Of a stretch of DNA of 54,215 nt, positions 15,402 to 24,235 are shown piece after piece. Below the pieces are notes generated by a model that saw only the letters and a program-made list of their open reading frames with translations, was not told where the DNA came from and did no database searches. The stretch spans positions 130,506 through 184,720 of the forward strand of contig JASLQF010000044.1 in the NCBI GenBank assembly GCA_030744625.1, in the 5' to 3' direction. The number at the start of each line of letters is the position of its first letter. Positions within the stretch are counted from its first letter, which is position 1. This stretch comes from Rhodospirillales bacterium (GTDB lineage: Bacteria; Pseudomonadota; Alphaproteobacteria; Rhodospirillales; JASLQF01). Both the position numbers and the translations under genes were made by a program.

Positions 15402-16211
15402 CTAGAGCACGCATTTGGGATCGAAGTCGGGCCGGCGCTTCTCGACCAGGGCCGCCCTCCCCTCCCTTGCCTCGGGGCCGGCAAACCCCATCATCTCGAG
15501 CGCCAGCGAGGCGTCGAACGCCGGTCCCGCCGAGCGGTACCAGTTGTTGAGGGAGTATTTTGTCCAGCGCACGGCGTAGGGCGCGCAAGCTCTAAGCCGC
15601 TTGGCCACGCCGATGGCCGTCTCGTGGACCTTGTCGTCGTCGACGCACATGCTCACGAGGCCGATGCGCTCGGCCTCCTCGCCGGTCACCGTGTCGCACA
15701 GGAGCAGGTAGTACTTGGCCTTGGCCATGCCGCACAGCAGCGGCCAGCAGATGGCCGCATGGTCGCCGGCGGCGACTCCGAGGCGCGTGTGGCCGTCGAT
15801 GACGCGCGCCGTCCGGCCCACCACCGAGATGTCGGCGAGCAGGCCGCACACCAGTCCGGCCCCGACCGCCGGGCCCTGAATGGCCGAAACCACGGGCTTC
15901 GAGCAGTTGATGATGTTGTAGACCAGGTCGCGCGCCTCTTTCCAGACGTTGGCGCGGTACTCGAAGTCCTCGGTGATCTTCTCGATCATGTCGAGGTCAC
16001 CGCCGGCGGAAAAGGCATCGCCGGCGCCGCGCAGGAGGGCGACGCTGACGTCGGGGTCGGCGTCGATGGTGCGCCAGATATCGGTGAGTTCGCGGTGCAT
16101 GTCGGCATCGGCGGCATTGAGCTTGCCGGGCGTGTCCATGACGATGTGCAGGATGCGGTCTTCCACGAAGTCGATCTTGAGCCGCTCGTAGGCGGCGTAA
16201 CGGTCGCTCAT
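15402..16211 (-). CDS. Enoyl-CoA hydratase/isomerase (crotonase) family protein
   Basis: 269 residues, crotonase fold. The oxyanion-hole segments are [12 protein letters not shown] (after GAGDAF) and [20 protein letters not shown]. The two catalytic glutamates of classical enoyl-CoA hydratase are not at their usual places: the segment reads [20 protein letters not shown], with neither the PE of the first nor a Glu at the second. The reaction may therefore be isomerisation, hydrolysis or another crotonase chemistry rather than plain hydration. It is the first gene after the divergent tetR promoter region and is followed by the BadH-like gene. A role in processing the reduced ring or its ring-opened product is likely but the step is not determined. 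Confidence 0.8.
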   Translation of the reverse strand: MSDRYAAYERLKIDFVEDRILHIVMDTPGKLNAADADMHRELTDIWRTIDADPDVSVALLRGAGDAFSAGGDLDMIEKITEDFEYRANVWKEARDLVYNIINCSKPVVSAIQGPAVGAGLVCGLLADISVVGRTARVIDGHTRLGVAAGDHAAICWPLLCGMAKAKYYLLLCDTVTGEEAERIGLVSMCVDDDKVHETAIGVAKRLRACAPYAVRWTKYSLNNWYRSAGPAFDASLALEMMGFAGPEAREGRAALVEKRRPDFDPKCVL

Positions 16212-16289
16212 TTCGGTTCTCCCTCTGGATGGCGACTGATGGGTGGTCTCGCTGGCGGCTGCCGAGAAATGGCTTGTCGACGGCCAACC

Positions 16290-16310
16290 ATTATACTATC
16301 CAATTAGTAT
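16290..16310 (-). promoter_or_regulatory. Promoter and operator between the crotonase gene and tetR
   Basis: ATACTA-N6-TAGTAT at 16293-16310 is a perfect palindrome with a 6-bp spacer. On the minus strand TATAAT (16295-16290) overlaps its downstream arm, giving a -10 about 80 bp before the crotonase start codon. The -35 is not obvious. It stands 83 bp from the tetR start on the other side, which fits divergent autoregulation by the TetR protein. Confidence 0.65.
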
Positions 16311-16392
16311 GTCAATCAGCCGGACGCCGGCCGTGTGGCATGGGGCCACATGGTATCGGACGGATCGCCGGATAAGAAAGGCCAATCCCGAA

Positions 16393-17118
16393 ATGCGGAA
16401 AACGCCGCGCTCCAGAGAGGCTTCGGCTCGGCGCCGGCGGCGCGGGCAAGGCCGCGTCTCCAGGATCCCGGCCCAGGCCCGCCCGGGCCGCACCAAGAAG
16501 GAGCAGCGCGAGATCAGCGTCGCCAGGCTTCTCGAGGCGGCGCTCGGGTATTTCGTCACCGAGGGCTACCGCGGCACCACCATCGAACGCATCGCCAACG
16601 CGGCGGGCCTGACCAAGGGCGCCGTCTATTTTTATTTCAGGAGCAAGGCCGGTGTCCTCATACGGCTTCTCGAGTGGGCCGAGGAATCCATCATCGATCC
16701 CACCGTCCAGGCCATCGAGGAGGCCGGCCCCCAGGCCACCGATCGTCTGGTCGCCTTCATGCATACCCAGTCCCTGGTCACCACCGAACGCCCCGAGCGC
16801 ACCGCGTTGTCGCGGCTCGTCTTGCTCATGTCCTTGGAATTCAGGGGCACCGACGACCCCATCGAAAAGAGCCTCGACAAGATGATGGCGCGTCTCGACG
16901 CGGCGCTTACGGAAACAGTGGAGATGGGCAAGAGGCGGGGTGAGTTCCGCCGCGATCTCGACACGCGGCAACTGGTCGCCATGATCATGTCCATCAACCA
17001 GGGGTGCTTCCTGGAGTGGGACCGCCATGCAGGCACCCTCGACGGCCCCGCCTTCGTGCGCGCCATGCGTCTCATGGTGTTGGCCGGCATCGGCGCCGCG
17101 GCCGCCCCGGAGACCTGA
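16393..17118 (+). CDS. TetR-family transcriptional regulator of the aromatic island
   Basis: 241 residues from the ATG at 16393. The first ~40 residues are an Arg-rich extension (REASARRRRRGQGR). The TetR helix-turn-helix follows: LLEAALGYFVTEGYRGTTI, then IANAAGLTKGAVYFYFRSK. The C-terminal ligand domain is helical. An in-frame ATG at 16243 would put the start upstream of the operator, so I prefer 16393. Divergent from the crotonase-badH genes and convergent with the bcr operon, it is the only regulator inside the island. Repression of the island, relieved by an aromatic or alicyclic acyl-CoA, is the usual logic for such regulators and is my inference. The operator is probably ATACT(A/G)-N6-TAGTAT. 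Confidence 0.85.
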   Translation: MRKTPRSREASARRRRRGQGRVSRIPAQARPGRTKKEQREISVARLLEAALGYFVTEGYRGTTIERIANAAGLTKGAVYFYFRSKAGVLIRLLEWAEESIIDPTVQAIEEAGPQATDRLVAFMHTQSLVTTERPERTALSRLVLLMSLEFRGTDDPIEKSLDKMMARLDAALTETVEMGKRRGEFRRDLDTRQLVAMIMSINQGCFLEWDRHAGTLDGPAFVRAMRLMVLAGIGAAAAPET

Positions 17119-17143
17119 GCGCCGCACCGGGCGCGAAAGCATG

Positions 17144-17175
17144 CCGAGGATCGCCTCGGGTCCCGTCAAGGGACC
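17144..17175. terminator. Two adjacent hairpins in the convergent tetR/fdx gap
   Basis: CCGAGG/CCTCGG (17144-17149 with 17154-17159, loop of four) and GGTCCC/GGGACC (17159-17164 with 17170-17175) lie between the convergent ends of tetR and fdx. There is no U-tract. They may form a weak or factor-assisted bidirectional terminator. Confidence 0.35.
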
Positions 17176-17188
17176 GAAAGCCGGCACG

Positions 17189-17434
17189 TCAACCATGCAT
17201 GGACTGGTACTTGGCAAGAAGCTCGTCCTGGGTTTCCGGGTGAGCCGGATCGGGGATGATGCAATCGGCCGGGCATACGAGCATGCACTGGGGCTCGTCC
17301 TCGTGGCCGACGCATTCCGTGCAAAGCTCGGAGTCGATGACGAAGATGGGGTCGGCGACGCTGATCGCGGAGTTTGGGCATGGCTCCACGCAGGCGTCGC
17401 AGGCGGTGCAGTCCTCTGTAATCGACAGGGCCAT
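17189..17434 (-). CDS. fdx: 2[4Fe-4S] ferredoxin of the benzoyl-CoA reductase system
   Basis: 81 residues. The first cluster motif is CTACDACVEPC. The second is CTECVGHEDEPQCMLVC, with the eight-residue insert between its second and third Cys and a C-terminal helix. This is the Chromatium/Thauera-type ferredoxin, known as the electron donor to class I benzoyl-CoA reductase. It is the last gene of the bcr operon, 35 bp after bcrD. Its expected reductant is KorAB, encoded divergently at the other end of the operon. All eight cluster cysteines are present. Confidence 0.92.
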   Translation of the reverse strand: MALSITEDCTACDACVEPCPNSAISVADPIFVIDSELCTECVGHEDEPQCMLVCPADCIIPDPAHPETQDELLAKYQSMHG

Positions 17435-17469
17435 TTCGAACTCCCAGTGCTCGTTATTCCAATTTCAAG

Positions 17470-18312
17470 CTAGGAAACCGCCGCCAGTTGGTTCAGTCGG
17501 GCCAGCTTCTCGTGGCGGAAAGCGCCCCAGATGGCGGCCCCGAAGGCGCCGGCGTAGATGGAATCCGGATGGCTCTCCACCGTGACGACGATCTTCTGTT
17601 CCTCCATGGCCTCGCGCATGGCGGCGACCAGTCCGGAATCCAGGGCCAGGCCGCCGGTCATTAGGACCGCCCCTTCCTTGACCTTGGTGGCGCGCAACAG
17701 CTTGACCAGCCGGCTCGCCATGGAAAGGTGGATGCCCTTGAGGATGTTGGAGGCGGAGACCTGGCGCGACACCATGTTGATGACGTCTGTCTCGGCCAGC
17801 ACGGCGCAGATGCCGCTCACCTTCTCCGGGTTGTCGGCCTCTTCGGAAAGGGGTCCGATATCTTCCTGGGTGATGCCGAGATAACGGGCGATGTTTTCCA
17901 GGAACTGGCCCGAGCCCGACGCGCACTGGCTGGTCATCCGGTAATCGAGCACCTTGCCGCGCTCGTCGATCTTGATGGCGCGGCCGTGCAGGGCGCCGAC
18001 GTCGAGCACCGAGCGCGCCTCGGGATCGAGATGTATAGCGCCGCGCGCGTGGGTGGTCATGGAATAGAAGTGCCCGGTGGCGAAGCCAAGCGTCTCCGCC
18101 TCGCCGGTGGTGGCGATGTAGGCCACGTCGCCGCGCTCCATTCCGCCGTCGCCCAGCAGGTCGTCGCAGATCTCTTCGGCGAGCTGGAGGGGATCGCTTT
18201 GGCGGATGCGCTCGACACGCTTGCCAAGGCATTCGATCTTGTCGCCCTCGATGTCGAAGAGCGCCGCCTTGATGGCGCCCGAGCCGACGTCGATCCCTAT
18301 GGTGACGGTCAT
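17470..18312 (-). CDS. bcrD: Benzoyl-CoA reductase ATPase subunit D (BadG/BcrD)
   Basis: 280 residues of the BcrA/BcrD/BadF/BadG ATPase family (acetate/sugar kinase-hsp70 fold). The phosphate loop 1 is [15 protein letters not shown], with a second loop at [15 protein letters not shown] and an adenosine motif [16 protein letters not shown]. Cys in [13 protein letters not shown] and in GICAVLAET are the likely ligands of the [4Fe-4S] cluster shared with subunit A. With BcrA it hydrolyses two ATP per electron to drive ring reduction. The start overlaps bcrA by 4 bp, and the length matches the family. Confidence 0.93.
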   Translation of the reverse strand: MTVTIGIDVGSGAIKAALFDIEGDKIECLGKRVERIRQSDPLQLAEEICDDLLGDGGMERGDVAYIATTGEAETLGFATGHFYSMTTHARGAIHLDPEARSVLDVGALHGRAIKIDERGKVLDYRMTSQCASGSGQFLENIARYLGITQEDIGPLSEEADNPEKVSGICAVLAETDVINMVSRQVSASNILKGIHLSMASRLVKLLRATKVKEGAVLMTGGLALDSGLVAAMREAMEEQKIVVTVESHPDSIYAGAFGAAIWGAFRHEKLARLNQLAAVS

Positions 18313-19637
18313 GACGCTGCCCCCTCTCCGTTGATCACGGCGCGCTGGGCGAAGGTCGCCGCGCCAAGCGCCCCGGTGTAGATGGACGCCGGATCAATGT
18401 TGATGGTCACGTCGCCGTAGTTTTCCCGCACCAGCTTCTCGAGTTCGCGGGCCGCCGCCGGGTTGTTGGCGACGCCGCCCGTCCAGGTGAACTGGTCGCG
18501 GATGCCGCCGGAGCGCGAAATGATCGACATCGCCCTCAAGATGATGGCCCGGTGCAGGCCGGCCAGGATGTCCTCGCGCTTCTCGCCGAGGGCCAGGCGG
18601 TCGCGCAGCTCGGCGCCCGCGAACACCGTGCACGTGGAATTGATGCGCACCGACTTGGTCGCCTTCATGGCGAGCGGGCCGAGCTCGTGCAGCCCCATGT
18701 TCATCTCGTCGGCGATGTAGCCGAGGTAGCGGCCGCATCCGGCGGCGCAGCGGTCGTTCATCTGGAAATTCTCGACGATGCCGGCTGGGTCCACCTGAAT
18801 GGCCTTGGTGTCCTGTCCGCCGATGTCGAGGACGGTGCGGGTTCCGGAATACATCATGTGAGCACCCAGGCCGTGGCACAGGATCTCCGAGCGGATGTGC
18901 TCCTTGGGGAACGGCAGGGTGACTCGTCCATAGCCCGTTCCCACCACGTAGGTCTCATCAAGCTCCTGGGCGAGCGCCTTTTCCAGGGTGGCGTGCATCT
19001 TCTTGGTGTCGGCGTCGAGGTCCGGCATCTCGCCGAGCACCCGATCGAGCGCGCGACCGAACTTGCCCGTCAAATCACCCGACGGCGGGCGGTTCTCGAC
19101 CTCGATGATCGACTTGTCGTAGACGTTGAGCAGCAGGTCGAACGGCAGGCCGACGAGCTTCGCCACGTCGCCGCCGATCTGCATGAAGCGCGAGCCGGCG
19201 AGGTCGCGGAAGAAATCGGACTTGCGCGCCGCGCCCGGCGCGTACAGGGCCGGGGCTTCGTCGCCAATGCGCCCGAAGATGATTTCCAGGGTCTCCATGG
19301 CCTCCTTTTCACGATTCTGGAAGCGCCCGCCCTCTACGAACCGCGAACACGTTTCGTGCAGATCGGCGAGCTGTTCGAGGAACTGTTCGAGACGGAAGTA
19401 CTGCGCCACCCGGTCCATGAAATCGTCGACGTCGGGGATACCGGCGTCATCGGCGAGCCCCCTGCGGAACAGGGTGAGGCGGGTGTCGACCACCGCCTCC
19501 TGCTTGGCGACCGCCGTCGCCGTATCGTAATTGGACCGCGAGTTGGTGATGCCGCGCCCAAGCACCCCCAGGTCCTCGTCCATGAGCACCGCCTTGGTGG
19601 TGGTGGACCCGAGGTCGATACCGATGAAACAACGCAT
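18309..19637 (-). CDS. bcrA: Benzoyl-CoA reductase ATPase subunit A (BadF/BcrA)
   Basis: 442 residues. It has the ATPase loop [17 protein letters not shown], the second loop [15 protein letters not shown] and the adenosine region [15 protein letters not shown]. Cluster cysteines are in [12 protein letters not shown] and [12 protein letters not shown]. The insertion between the two halves (about residues 70-250) distinguishes the A subunit from the shorter D subunit. It forms the ATP-hydrolysing, electron-activating module with BcrD and passes electrons to BcrBC. It lies 17 bp after bcrB and overlaps bcrD by 4 bp, in the canonical order C-B-A-D. Confidence 0.93.
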   Translation of the reverse strand: MRCFIGIDLGSTTTKAVLMDEDLGVLGRGITNSRSNYDTATAVAKQEAVVDTRLTLFRRGLADDAGIPDVDDFMDRVAQYFRLEQFLEQLADLHETCSRFVEGGRFQNREKEAMETLEIIFGRIGDEAPALYAPGAARKSDFFRDLAGSRFMQIGGDVAKLVGLPFDLLLNVYDKSIIEVENRPPSGDLTGKFGRALDRVLGEMPDLDADTKKMHATLEKALAQELDETYVVGTGYGRVTLPFPKEHIRSEILCHGLGAHMMYSGTRTVLDIGGQDTKAIQVDPAGIVENFQMNDRCAAGCGRYLGYIADEMNMGLHELGPLAMKATKSVRINSTCTVFAGAELRDRLALGEKREDILAGLHRAIILRAMSIISRSGGIRDQFTWTGGVANNPAAARELEKLVRENYGDVTINIDPASIYTGALGAATFAQRAVINGEGAAS

Positions 19638-19654
19638 GGCCGTCCCCTCCCCGC

Positions 19655-20962
19655 CTACGCCGCCACGGTGGCGGAGCCGCCACCACGGCGCTTTTGCTCA
19701 ATCATCTGGAAGTAGCTTTCCATGCGGTTCCTCACGTTGGAGGCCGAGAAGTAGCGGGGATCGACCAGGTCGGTCTCGATGAAGGCCGCCGGCTTGCCGG
19801 TGCGCGTTTCCACCTCGCGCATCATCAGGAGCTGCCCCGCCGAGAAGCTGTTGCAGCTCTTGATCGAATTGATGAGGAGGCCGTCGGCCTCGTACTCCTC
19901 GAGATAGTTCTCGAGGATTTCGACGCGCTGCACCAGGTTGCGGTTGGTGTAACAGCCCAGGCAGTAATCGGCGAGGCTTTCGAGCGGGCGGTCCGGGTCG
20001 TGGCGGAAGCCGAAATCGTACATGCCGCCGACCTTGGTATAGGTGCTGGCCACCACCACCGCGCCTTCGTCATAGAACATCTTCCAGAACTCGCGGAAGC
20101 TCGTCCAATTGGGCGTTCCCTCGACCACCAGGCGGTACTTTTCCGGGCCCATCTCGCCTTCCGGCGTGATCGGACCGGCGCCCCGTGCGAGGCGGTCCTC
20201 GACCTCGGCCCGCAGTTGCACGTAGTACTCGATGGCCTCGTCGGTGCCGCGGAAGGCGGTAAACGCCGGGCCGATGTAGAAGACGCCGCCGAAGAAGGCG
20301 TCGATGGGCGAGGGTTTGTTCTTGGCGCTCTGCAGCACCCACACCAGGTCGTCCTCGGCGGCGGCCGATTTGCGCAGGTATTCGCGCAGGCGGTCGATGT
20401 CGAATTTGACGCCACTGACGCGCTCCAGGGCCGGGATGACCTCGTCCTTGAGCTGCTTGACCACGTAGTCGCGCATGTGCTCGGTGACGATGCCGTCGCC
20501 TTCGTAGGGAATGTGGAGCATTACCGTCTCGCAGCCGAACTCGTCGCGCAGGAGTTCGAACCACTTCATGAAGGTGAAGCACCCGGTGTAGGACAGCAAA
20601 AGCAGGTCGGGCGGCGGGATGGGCTTGCCGTTGGGCGCGATGGCGCCCTTCGACATGAGACCGATGTCCGCCTTGACGTACGTGCAGACGTCCTCGGAAT
20701 GGCCCTGTTTCTCCGCTTCCGTAATGTAGCCGCCGCTCTTCTTGCGCATGGCGTTGTTGATGGCGTTGATCTCGGGCAGGTTGGAAACCATGTCGAAGCA
20801 CATGATGAGCTCGTTGAGGTTGCCCGGCACGTAGGTGGAAACCACCTTGGTTCCGCTTTCCGGGGCACTCGTCAGCCGGTCGTAATTGGCGGCGATCATG
20901 TGCTTCTGGGTGATCATCGACGGCTCTTTCACCGTCTCCTCGGCGCTTGTGGTATCGGTCAT
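19655..20962 (-). CDS. bcrB: Benzoyl-CoA reductase subunit B (BadE/BcrB)
   Basis: 435 residues. I start at 20962 (MTDTTSAEE), which overlaps the bcrC stop by 4 bp (ATGA). The frame stays open upstream to 22153, but there it runs antisense-like through bcrC and is not coding. Cluster-binding cysteines are in [14 protein letters not shown] and [10 protein letters not shown]. With BcrC it forms the substrate-binding, ring-reducing heterodimer of the 2-hydroxyacyl-CoA dehydratase/benzoyl-CoA reductase family. A near-duplicate is encoded at 10598-11896. Confidence 0.93.
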   Translation of the reverse strand: MTDTTSAEETVKEPSMITQKHMIAANYDRLTSAPESGTKVVSTYVPGNLNELIMCFDMVSNLPEINAINNAMRKKSGGYITEAEKQGHSEDVCTYVKADIGLMSKGAIAPNGKPIPPPDLLLLSYTGCFTFMKWFELLRDEFGCETVMLHIPYEGDGIVTEHMRDYVVKQLKDEVIPALERVSGVKFDIDRLREYLRKSAAAEDDLVWVLQSAKNKPSPIDAFFGGVFYIGPAFTAFRGTDEAIEYYVQLRAEVEDRLARGAGPITPEGEMGPEKYRLVVEGTPNWTSFREFWKMFYDEGAVVVASTYTKVGGMYDFGFRHDPDRPLESLADYCLGCYTNRNLVQRVEILENYLEEYEADGLLINSIKSCNSFSAGQLLMMREVETRTGKPAAFIETDLVDPRYFSASNVRNRMESYFQMIEQKRRGGGSATVAA

Positions 20963-22134
20963 GCGGCGCTCCAAAGCTTGATCGAATCGGCGAATGTCCC
21001 CGCCTGCTCGCGGATGGGCTGCATCTGGCCGGAGTTCTCGGCGTACTTGAAGGAGATGTAGGGGATGTTCTCTTGCGAAAGGGCGCGCCCCAGCATGGGC
21101 CGGTCGAGAAGCGCCGGATCGCAGAAGCTGGGGGAAGCGAAGATGACCCCCTCGGCGCCGCGCCGGCGCACGGTCTCGACCAGGAAATGCCCCTTGCGGG
21201 TGCCGTCGGGCTCGTACTTGGCGGCGCAGTCGGTGGACTGATGCAGAAACGCGTGGGCGAGGTTGGCGATGGGATCGCCGTCGACGGGCACGTCTTCCAG
21301 GAGCCAGCGGGTCCCCAGGATGTAGTCGTCGTCGACGATGTAGCACCCCGCCAACTCGATCGACTTGATGAGGTTGAGCGGCGGCTGCTCGCAGAACGAC
21401 CCCTGGATCAGGATACGGCAGTTGTCGCGGGGCGGCCGGTCCTCGGCCTCGGCGGCGGCCAGGTAGTCGCGGATGAGCTGGCTGTGCTCCTCGACGTCCA
21501 GGACCATCCCGGCGCGTATCACCAGATAGACCTCCGAGGCTGGCGCCTTCCACGGCTGCTTGGCGCGGAGGGCGTAGACGTCGTTCACCAGGCGCCGGTT
21601 CTCGTTGTACAGGGCGATCGAGCGGCGCAAGGCGTCGTCTTCGATCTTGCGCCCGGAGACTTCCTCGAGGCCGGTCTTCAGCTCGTTGAGTTCGTTGATG
21701 TAGTAGGTGCCGCCGATGTCGTCGCGGAAGTTCTGGGGCACGTCGAAATATCGGGTGTAGACGTCGGGAAACATCATCTTCCACATGCCCGACAGGTTGC
21801 GGATGACGTCGCAGATGCTGGGAAACAGCATGCCGTCGACGAAATCGAGGCGCTTGGTGATGGCCAGTTCGATGGTCGAACGCGGGATGCGGCAGATGTA
21901 GCTCTGGTAATAGGCGTCGCCGTGGATCACCTCGATGTTCTCGCCGCCGCCGAGAACGCCGAGCGCCAGCATGCCGCCGGCGTGGATGATCTCGCGGGGC
22001 ACGTAGACCGGCATGTAGCCGATCACCTTGCGGCCGGGCTCCGCCTCCTTCCAGGCGCGGGCGGCGGCGAAGTCGATATCCTCGAAGAGCTGCTCGCAGC
22101 GCTCGATGACCTGGGACGTTGAATCGGTGGCCAT
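20959..22134 (-). CDS. bcrC: Benzoyl-CoA reductase subunit C (BadD/BcrC)
   Basis: 391 residues, the usual length for this subunit. Typical segments are GYMPVYVPREIIHAGGMLAL, YYQSYICRIPRSTIELA and DGMLFPSICDVIRNLSGMW, with GSFCEQPPLNLIKSIE in the C-terminal half. Conserved cysteines (YICR, SICD, SFCDPA) are candidates for its [4Fe-4S] cluster. It partners BcrB in binding and reducing benzoyl-CoA to cyclohexa-1,5-diene-1-carbonyl-CoA. It begins 3 bp after dch and overlaps bcrB, so the operon is tightly coupled. Confidence 0.93.
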   Translation of the reverse strand: MATDSTSQVIERCEQLFEDIDFAAARAWKEAEPGRKVIGYMPVYVPREIIHAGGMLALGVLGGGENIEVIHGDAYYQSYICRIPRSTIELAITKRLDFVDGMLFPSICDVIRNLSGMWKMMFPDVYTRYFDVPQNFRDDIGGTYYINELNELKTGLEEVSGRKIEDDALRRSIALYNENRRLVNDVYALRAKQPWKAPASEVYLVIRAGMVLDVEEHSQLIRDYLAAAEAEDRPPRDNCRILIQGSFCEQPPLNLIKSIELAGCYIVDDDYILGTRWLLEDVPVDGDPIANLAHAFLHQSTDCAAKYEPDGTRKGHFLVETVRRRGAEGVIFASPSFCDPALLDRPMLGRALSQENIPYISFKYAENSGQMQPIREQAGTFADSIKLWSAA

Positions 22135-22137
22135 GGT

Positions 22138-22908
22138 TCAACGGTTCTCCCATTTCGCGGGTCGTTTCTCGATGAAGGACTGGAGCCCCTCGACGGCGTC
22201 GCGGGTGGTCATGAGCCCATCGAAGTAGAGGTCCTCGGCGGTGGCCAGCTTGGCCTTGACCTCGGCGGCCCAGTCCTGTCGCGCGGCGCGCATGGCGAAG
22301 CGCAGCGACGAGGCGCTTTTGGTGGCCAAGTGCTCGTCGAAGTAGGCGAGCGCCGCCTCGACAGGGTCCTCGGAGACGTCGTTGACCAGACCGATGGCCA
22401 GCGCCTGCTCACCGCTGACATGGCGGCCCGACAGCAACAGGTCCTCGGCCTGGGCGCGGCCCAGGCGCGCCGGCAACAGGCTGCTCGCCGCCGGGGCGAA
22501 GACGCCGAGCCGGATCTCGGGTTGCCCGAGGGTGGAATCGGGGGCGGCGAAGATGAAGTTGGCGGCGCACGCCACCTCGAGGCCGCCGCCCAGGCAGTGT
22601 CCGCGCACCGCCACCAGGATGGGCAGCGGGCTGTCCAGCATGTTGCGAAGCATGTCGTGAAACCGGCGCAGTGCGATCGCGCAGTATTCGGGCAGGTGCT
22701 CCTCGATGCTGGCGCCGAAGCTGAAATGGGGCCCCTCGTGGTCGAGCAACACGGCGATAAGGTTGGTGTTGGGCAGATGCTCTGCCAGTGCCCCGTCCAC
22801 GGCGGCGATCATTTCGAAATCGAAGACGTTGGCCTTGGGCCGGGCCAGACGCAGGCGCAGGAGCTTGCCTTCACGCTCGAACCAGACCTTCAAAGGCGCC
22901 TTGCTCAT
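22138..22908 (-). CDS. dch: Cyclohexa-1,5-diene-1-carbonyl-CoA hydratase
   Basis: 256 residues, crotonase superfamily. Dch hydrates the dienoyl-CoA made by benzoyl-CoA reductase to 6-hydroxycyclohex-1-ene-1-carbonyl-CoA. The segments HFSFGASIEEHLPEYC (oxyanion hole 1) and VRGHCLGGGLEVACAANF match my memory of Thauera Dch. STLGQPEIRLGVFAPAAS places the conserved PEI motif. Start at the ATG at 22908, with an AGGGGAG ribosome site, 11 bp after the oah stop. Position between oah and bcrC supports the assignment. Note that had, which often accompanies dch and oah, is missing here. Confidence 0.9.
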   Translation of the reverse strand: MSKAPLKVWFEREGKLLRLRLARPKANVFDFEMIAAVDGALAEHLPNTNLIAVLLDHEGPHFSFGASIEEHLPEYCAIALRRFHDMLRNMLDSPLPILVAVRGHCLGGGLEVACAANFIFAAPDSTLGQPEIRLGVFAPAASSLLPARLGRAQAEDLLLSGRHVSGEQALAIGLVNDVSEDPVEAALAYFDEHLATKSASSLRFAMRAARQDWAAEVKAKLATAEDLYFDGLMTTRDAVEGLQSFIEKRPAKWENR

Positions 22909-22919
22909 GACCGCTCCCC

Positions 22920-24059
22920 TTAACCCTGACGCGCCTTCGGCATCAGGCTCTCGGTGAGTTCCGGAGACCACGGCGTCCCCTTGGCGAGCGCCTGGCGCAG
23001 TGCCACGAAGTCGATCTCGCGGCCGGTTTCCCTGGTCCCCTCGTTGAAAGCGCGGAACCCGGCACGCGCCTCGGCCATCATGTTGAGGGCCAGCCAGGCG
23101 CGCGCATCCTCGTGGTTGCGGTTCCACGCCTCGACCTTGGGCTTGCGCAATTCCTCCAGGGACTTGGTCGTGCATTCGGGGAAGGTGAGCATCAGCTTGC
23201 CGCAAAGCTCCTCGACCTTGGCGTCGAGAAGGGCGAGGTCGACCTCGCCCTTTTTCAGCATTTCCTTGCCCTCGGCCAGGGCCTCGCCGCTCTTCGATAC
23301 ACCGAAAACCATGCGCCCATAGTCGTCCAACATGCGGTCCGTCACCACCAGCGGATTGGCCACGAACGCGCCCTCCACCTTGAGGGCCGGCACCAAGTCC
23401 ATGACGATGCCGAGCTGGTAGGCCTTGTGGGCCGAGAACGGCTCGCACATGACGCCGGAAACCATGGCCTGCTCGGCGCCGATCATCAGGGGCAGGAAAT
23501 CGGTGGCGCCGCCGATGGCCGCCGAGCCGTGCTTGGGCCCGGCCTGACCGAAACGCGCCAAGTCCTGAGCGACGGAAAAATCGCAGGCCATGCCGATTTC
23601 CTGGCCGCCGCCGATGCGCATGCCGTTGACCCGGCAGATGACCGGCTTGTCGCAGGTCAGGATGGACGTGACCATGTCGTTGAAGAGGCGCATGTACTGG
23701 CGGTATTCCTGGGGGTTGCCGGCGTAGTATTCGGCGTATTCCTTGGTGTTTCCCCCGGTGCAGAAGGCCTTGTCGCCGCTGCCGGTGAACACCACCGCGA
23801 CCACGTCACGGGCGTTGGACGCGGCACGGAAGGCGAGGATCACTCCCTTGACCATGTCCGTGGTGTAGGAATTGAACTGGTCCGGATTGTCGAGGGTGAT
23901 CCAGGCGTTGTAGAGGCCGGGCACGACGGCTCCGTCCGGCATCGTCGCCGGGCGCTTCTCGTAGAGCACGCCGGGCATGACCCAATCGGGCGTCAGGTTG
24001 TGGTCCTTGAGGTCGGCGGGCGCGGTATCCCTGGCGACGCTTTCGACATCGGCGGTCAT
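22920..24059 (-). CDS. oah: 6-oxocyclohex-1-ene-1-carbonyl-CoA hydrolase
   Basis: 379 residues, a long crotonase-family enzyme that opens the ring by adding two waters to 6-oxocyclohex-1-ene-1-carbonyl-CoA, giving a pimelyl-CoA-type product. The block KAFCTGGNTKEYAEYYAGNP, then YRQYMRLFNDMV and CRVNGMRIGGGQEIGMACDF, is highly characteristic of Oah. Start chosen at 24059 because AGAGGAGT lies ten bases upstream; the longer frame to 24146 would run through the leader. It is the first gene of the oah-dch-bcrCBAD-fdx operon, driven by the promoter/operator at 24174-24203. Confidence 0.93.
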   Translation of the reverse strand: MTADVESVARDTAPADLKDHNLTPDWVMPGVLYEKRPATMPDGAVVPGLYNAWITLDNPDQFNSYTTDMVKGVILAFRAASNARDVVAVVFTGSGDKAFCTGGNTKEYAEYYAGNPQEYRQYMRLFNDMVTSILTCDKPVICRVNGMRIGGGQEIGMACDFSVAQDLARFGQAGPKHGSAAIGGATDFLPLMIGAEQAMVSGVMCEPFSAHKAYQLGIVMDLVPALKVEGAFVANPLVVTDRMLDDYGRMVFGVSKSGEALAEGKEMLKKGEVDLALLDAKVEELCGKLMLTFPECTTKSLEELRKPKVEAWNRNHEDARAWLALNMMAEARAGFRAFNEGTRETGREIDFVALRQALAKGTPWSPELTESLMPKARQG

Positions 24060-24139
24060 GGGTCTGTATACTCCTCTTGCGAAACAGAGCCAACGGTGGT
24101 GGAAGGAGATCAGAGTGCCCGACGCCCGGGGGCCCTTCC

Positions 24140-24153
24140 TTGACAAAGATCAA
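24140..24153. promoter_or_regulatory. FNR-like box 1 in the oah leader
   Basis: TTGAC-AAAG-ATCAA differs from the FNR/Anr consensus at one base. Relative to the oah promoter at 24174-24203 it is centred near +20.5, where binding would be expected to repress or modulate rather than activate. Confidence 0.45.
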
Positions 24154-24173
24154 AAACCTCCGCCCGGCGCCGC

Positions 24174-24203
24174 ATTATAATACTATCCGACTAGTATGTT
24201 CAA
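24174..24203 (-). promoter_or_regulatory. oah-bcr operon promoter with the TetR operator filling the spacer
   Basis: On the minus strand TTGAAC (24203-24198) and TATAAT (24179-24174) are separated by 18 bp. Those 18 bp (24180-24197) are exactly ATACTA-N6-TAGTAT, the palindrome shared with two other promoters of the island. Repressor binding here would block RNA polymerase directly. The predicted transcript start is near 24167, giving a leader of about 108 nt. Confidence 0.75.
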
Positions 24204-24221
24204 GGTGGCGGGAGATAATCC

Positions 24222-24235
24222 TTGACCAAAATCAA
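24222..24235. promoter_or_regulatory. FNR-like box 2 between oah and korA
   Basis: TTGAC-CAAA-ATCAA, one base from consensus. Its centre is 61.5 bp upstream of the predicted oah start site, a standard class I activator position. It is 40.5 bp upstream of the start predicted from TATGCT at 24257-24262 for korA, close to class II spacing (-41.5). Confidence 0.6.

Noticed and set aside
20963..22153. Upstream extension of the bcrB frame to give an 832-residue protein
   Set aside because: The extension overlaps bcrC in another frame and is Arg/His/Pro-rich shadow sequence. The true start at 20962 overlaps the bcrC stop by 4 bp.
24140..24181. Plus-strand TTGACA...TATAAT as a korA promoter
   Set aside because: The boxes are 30 bp apart, far from the usual 16-18 bp. 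The TTGACA fits better as part of an FNR-like box, and the TATAAT is better paired on the minus strand.
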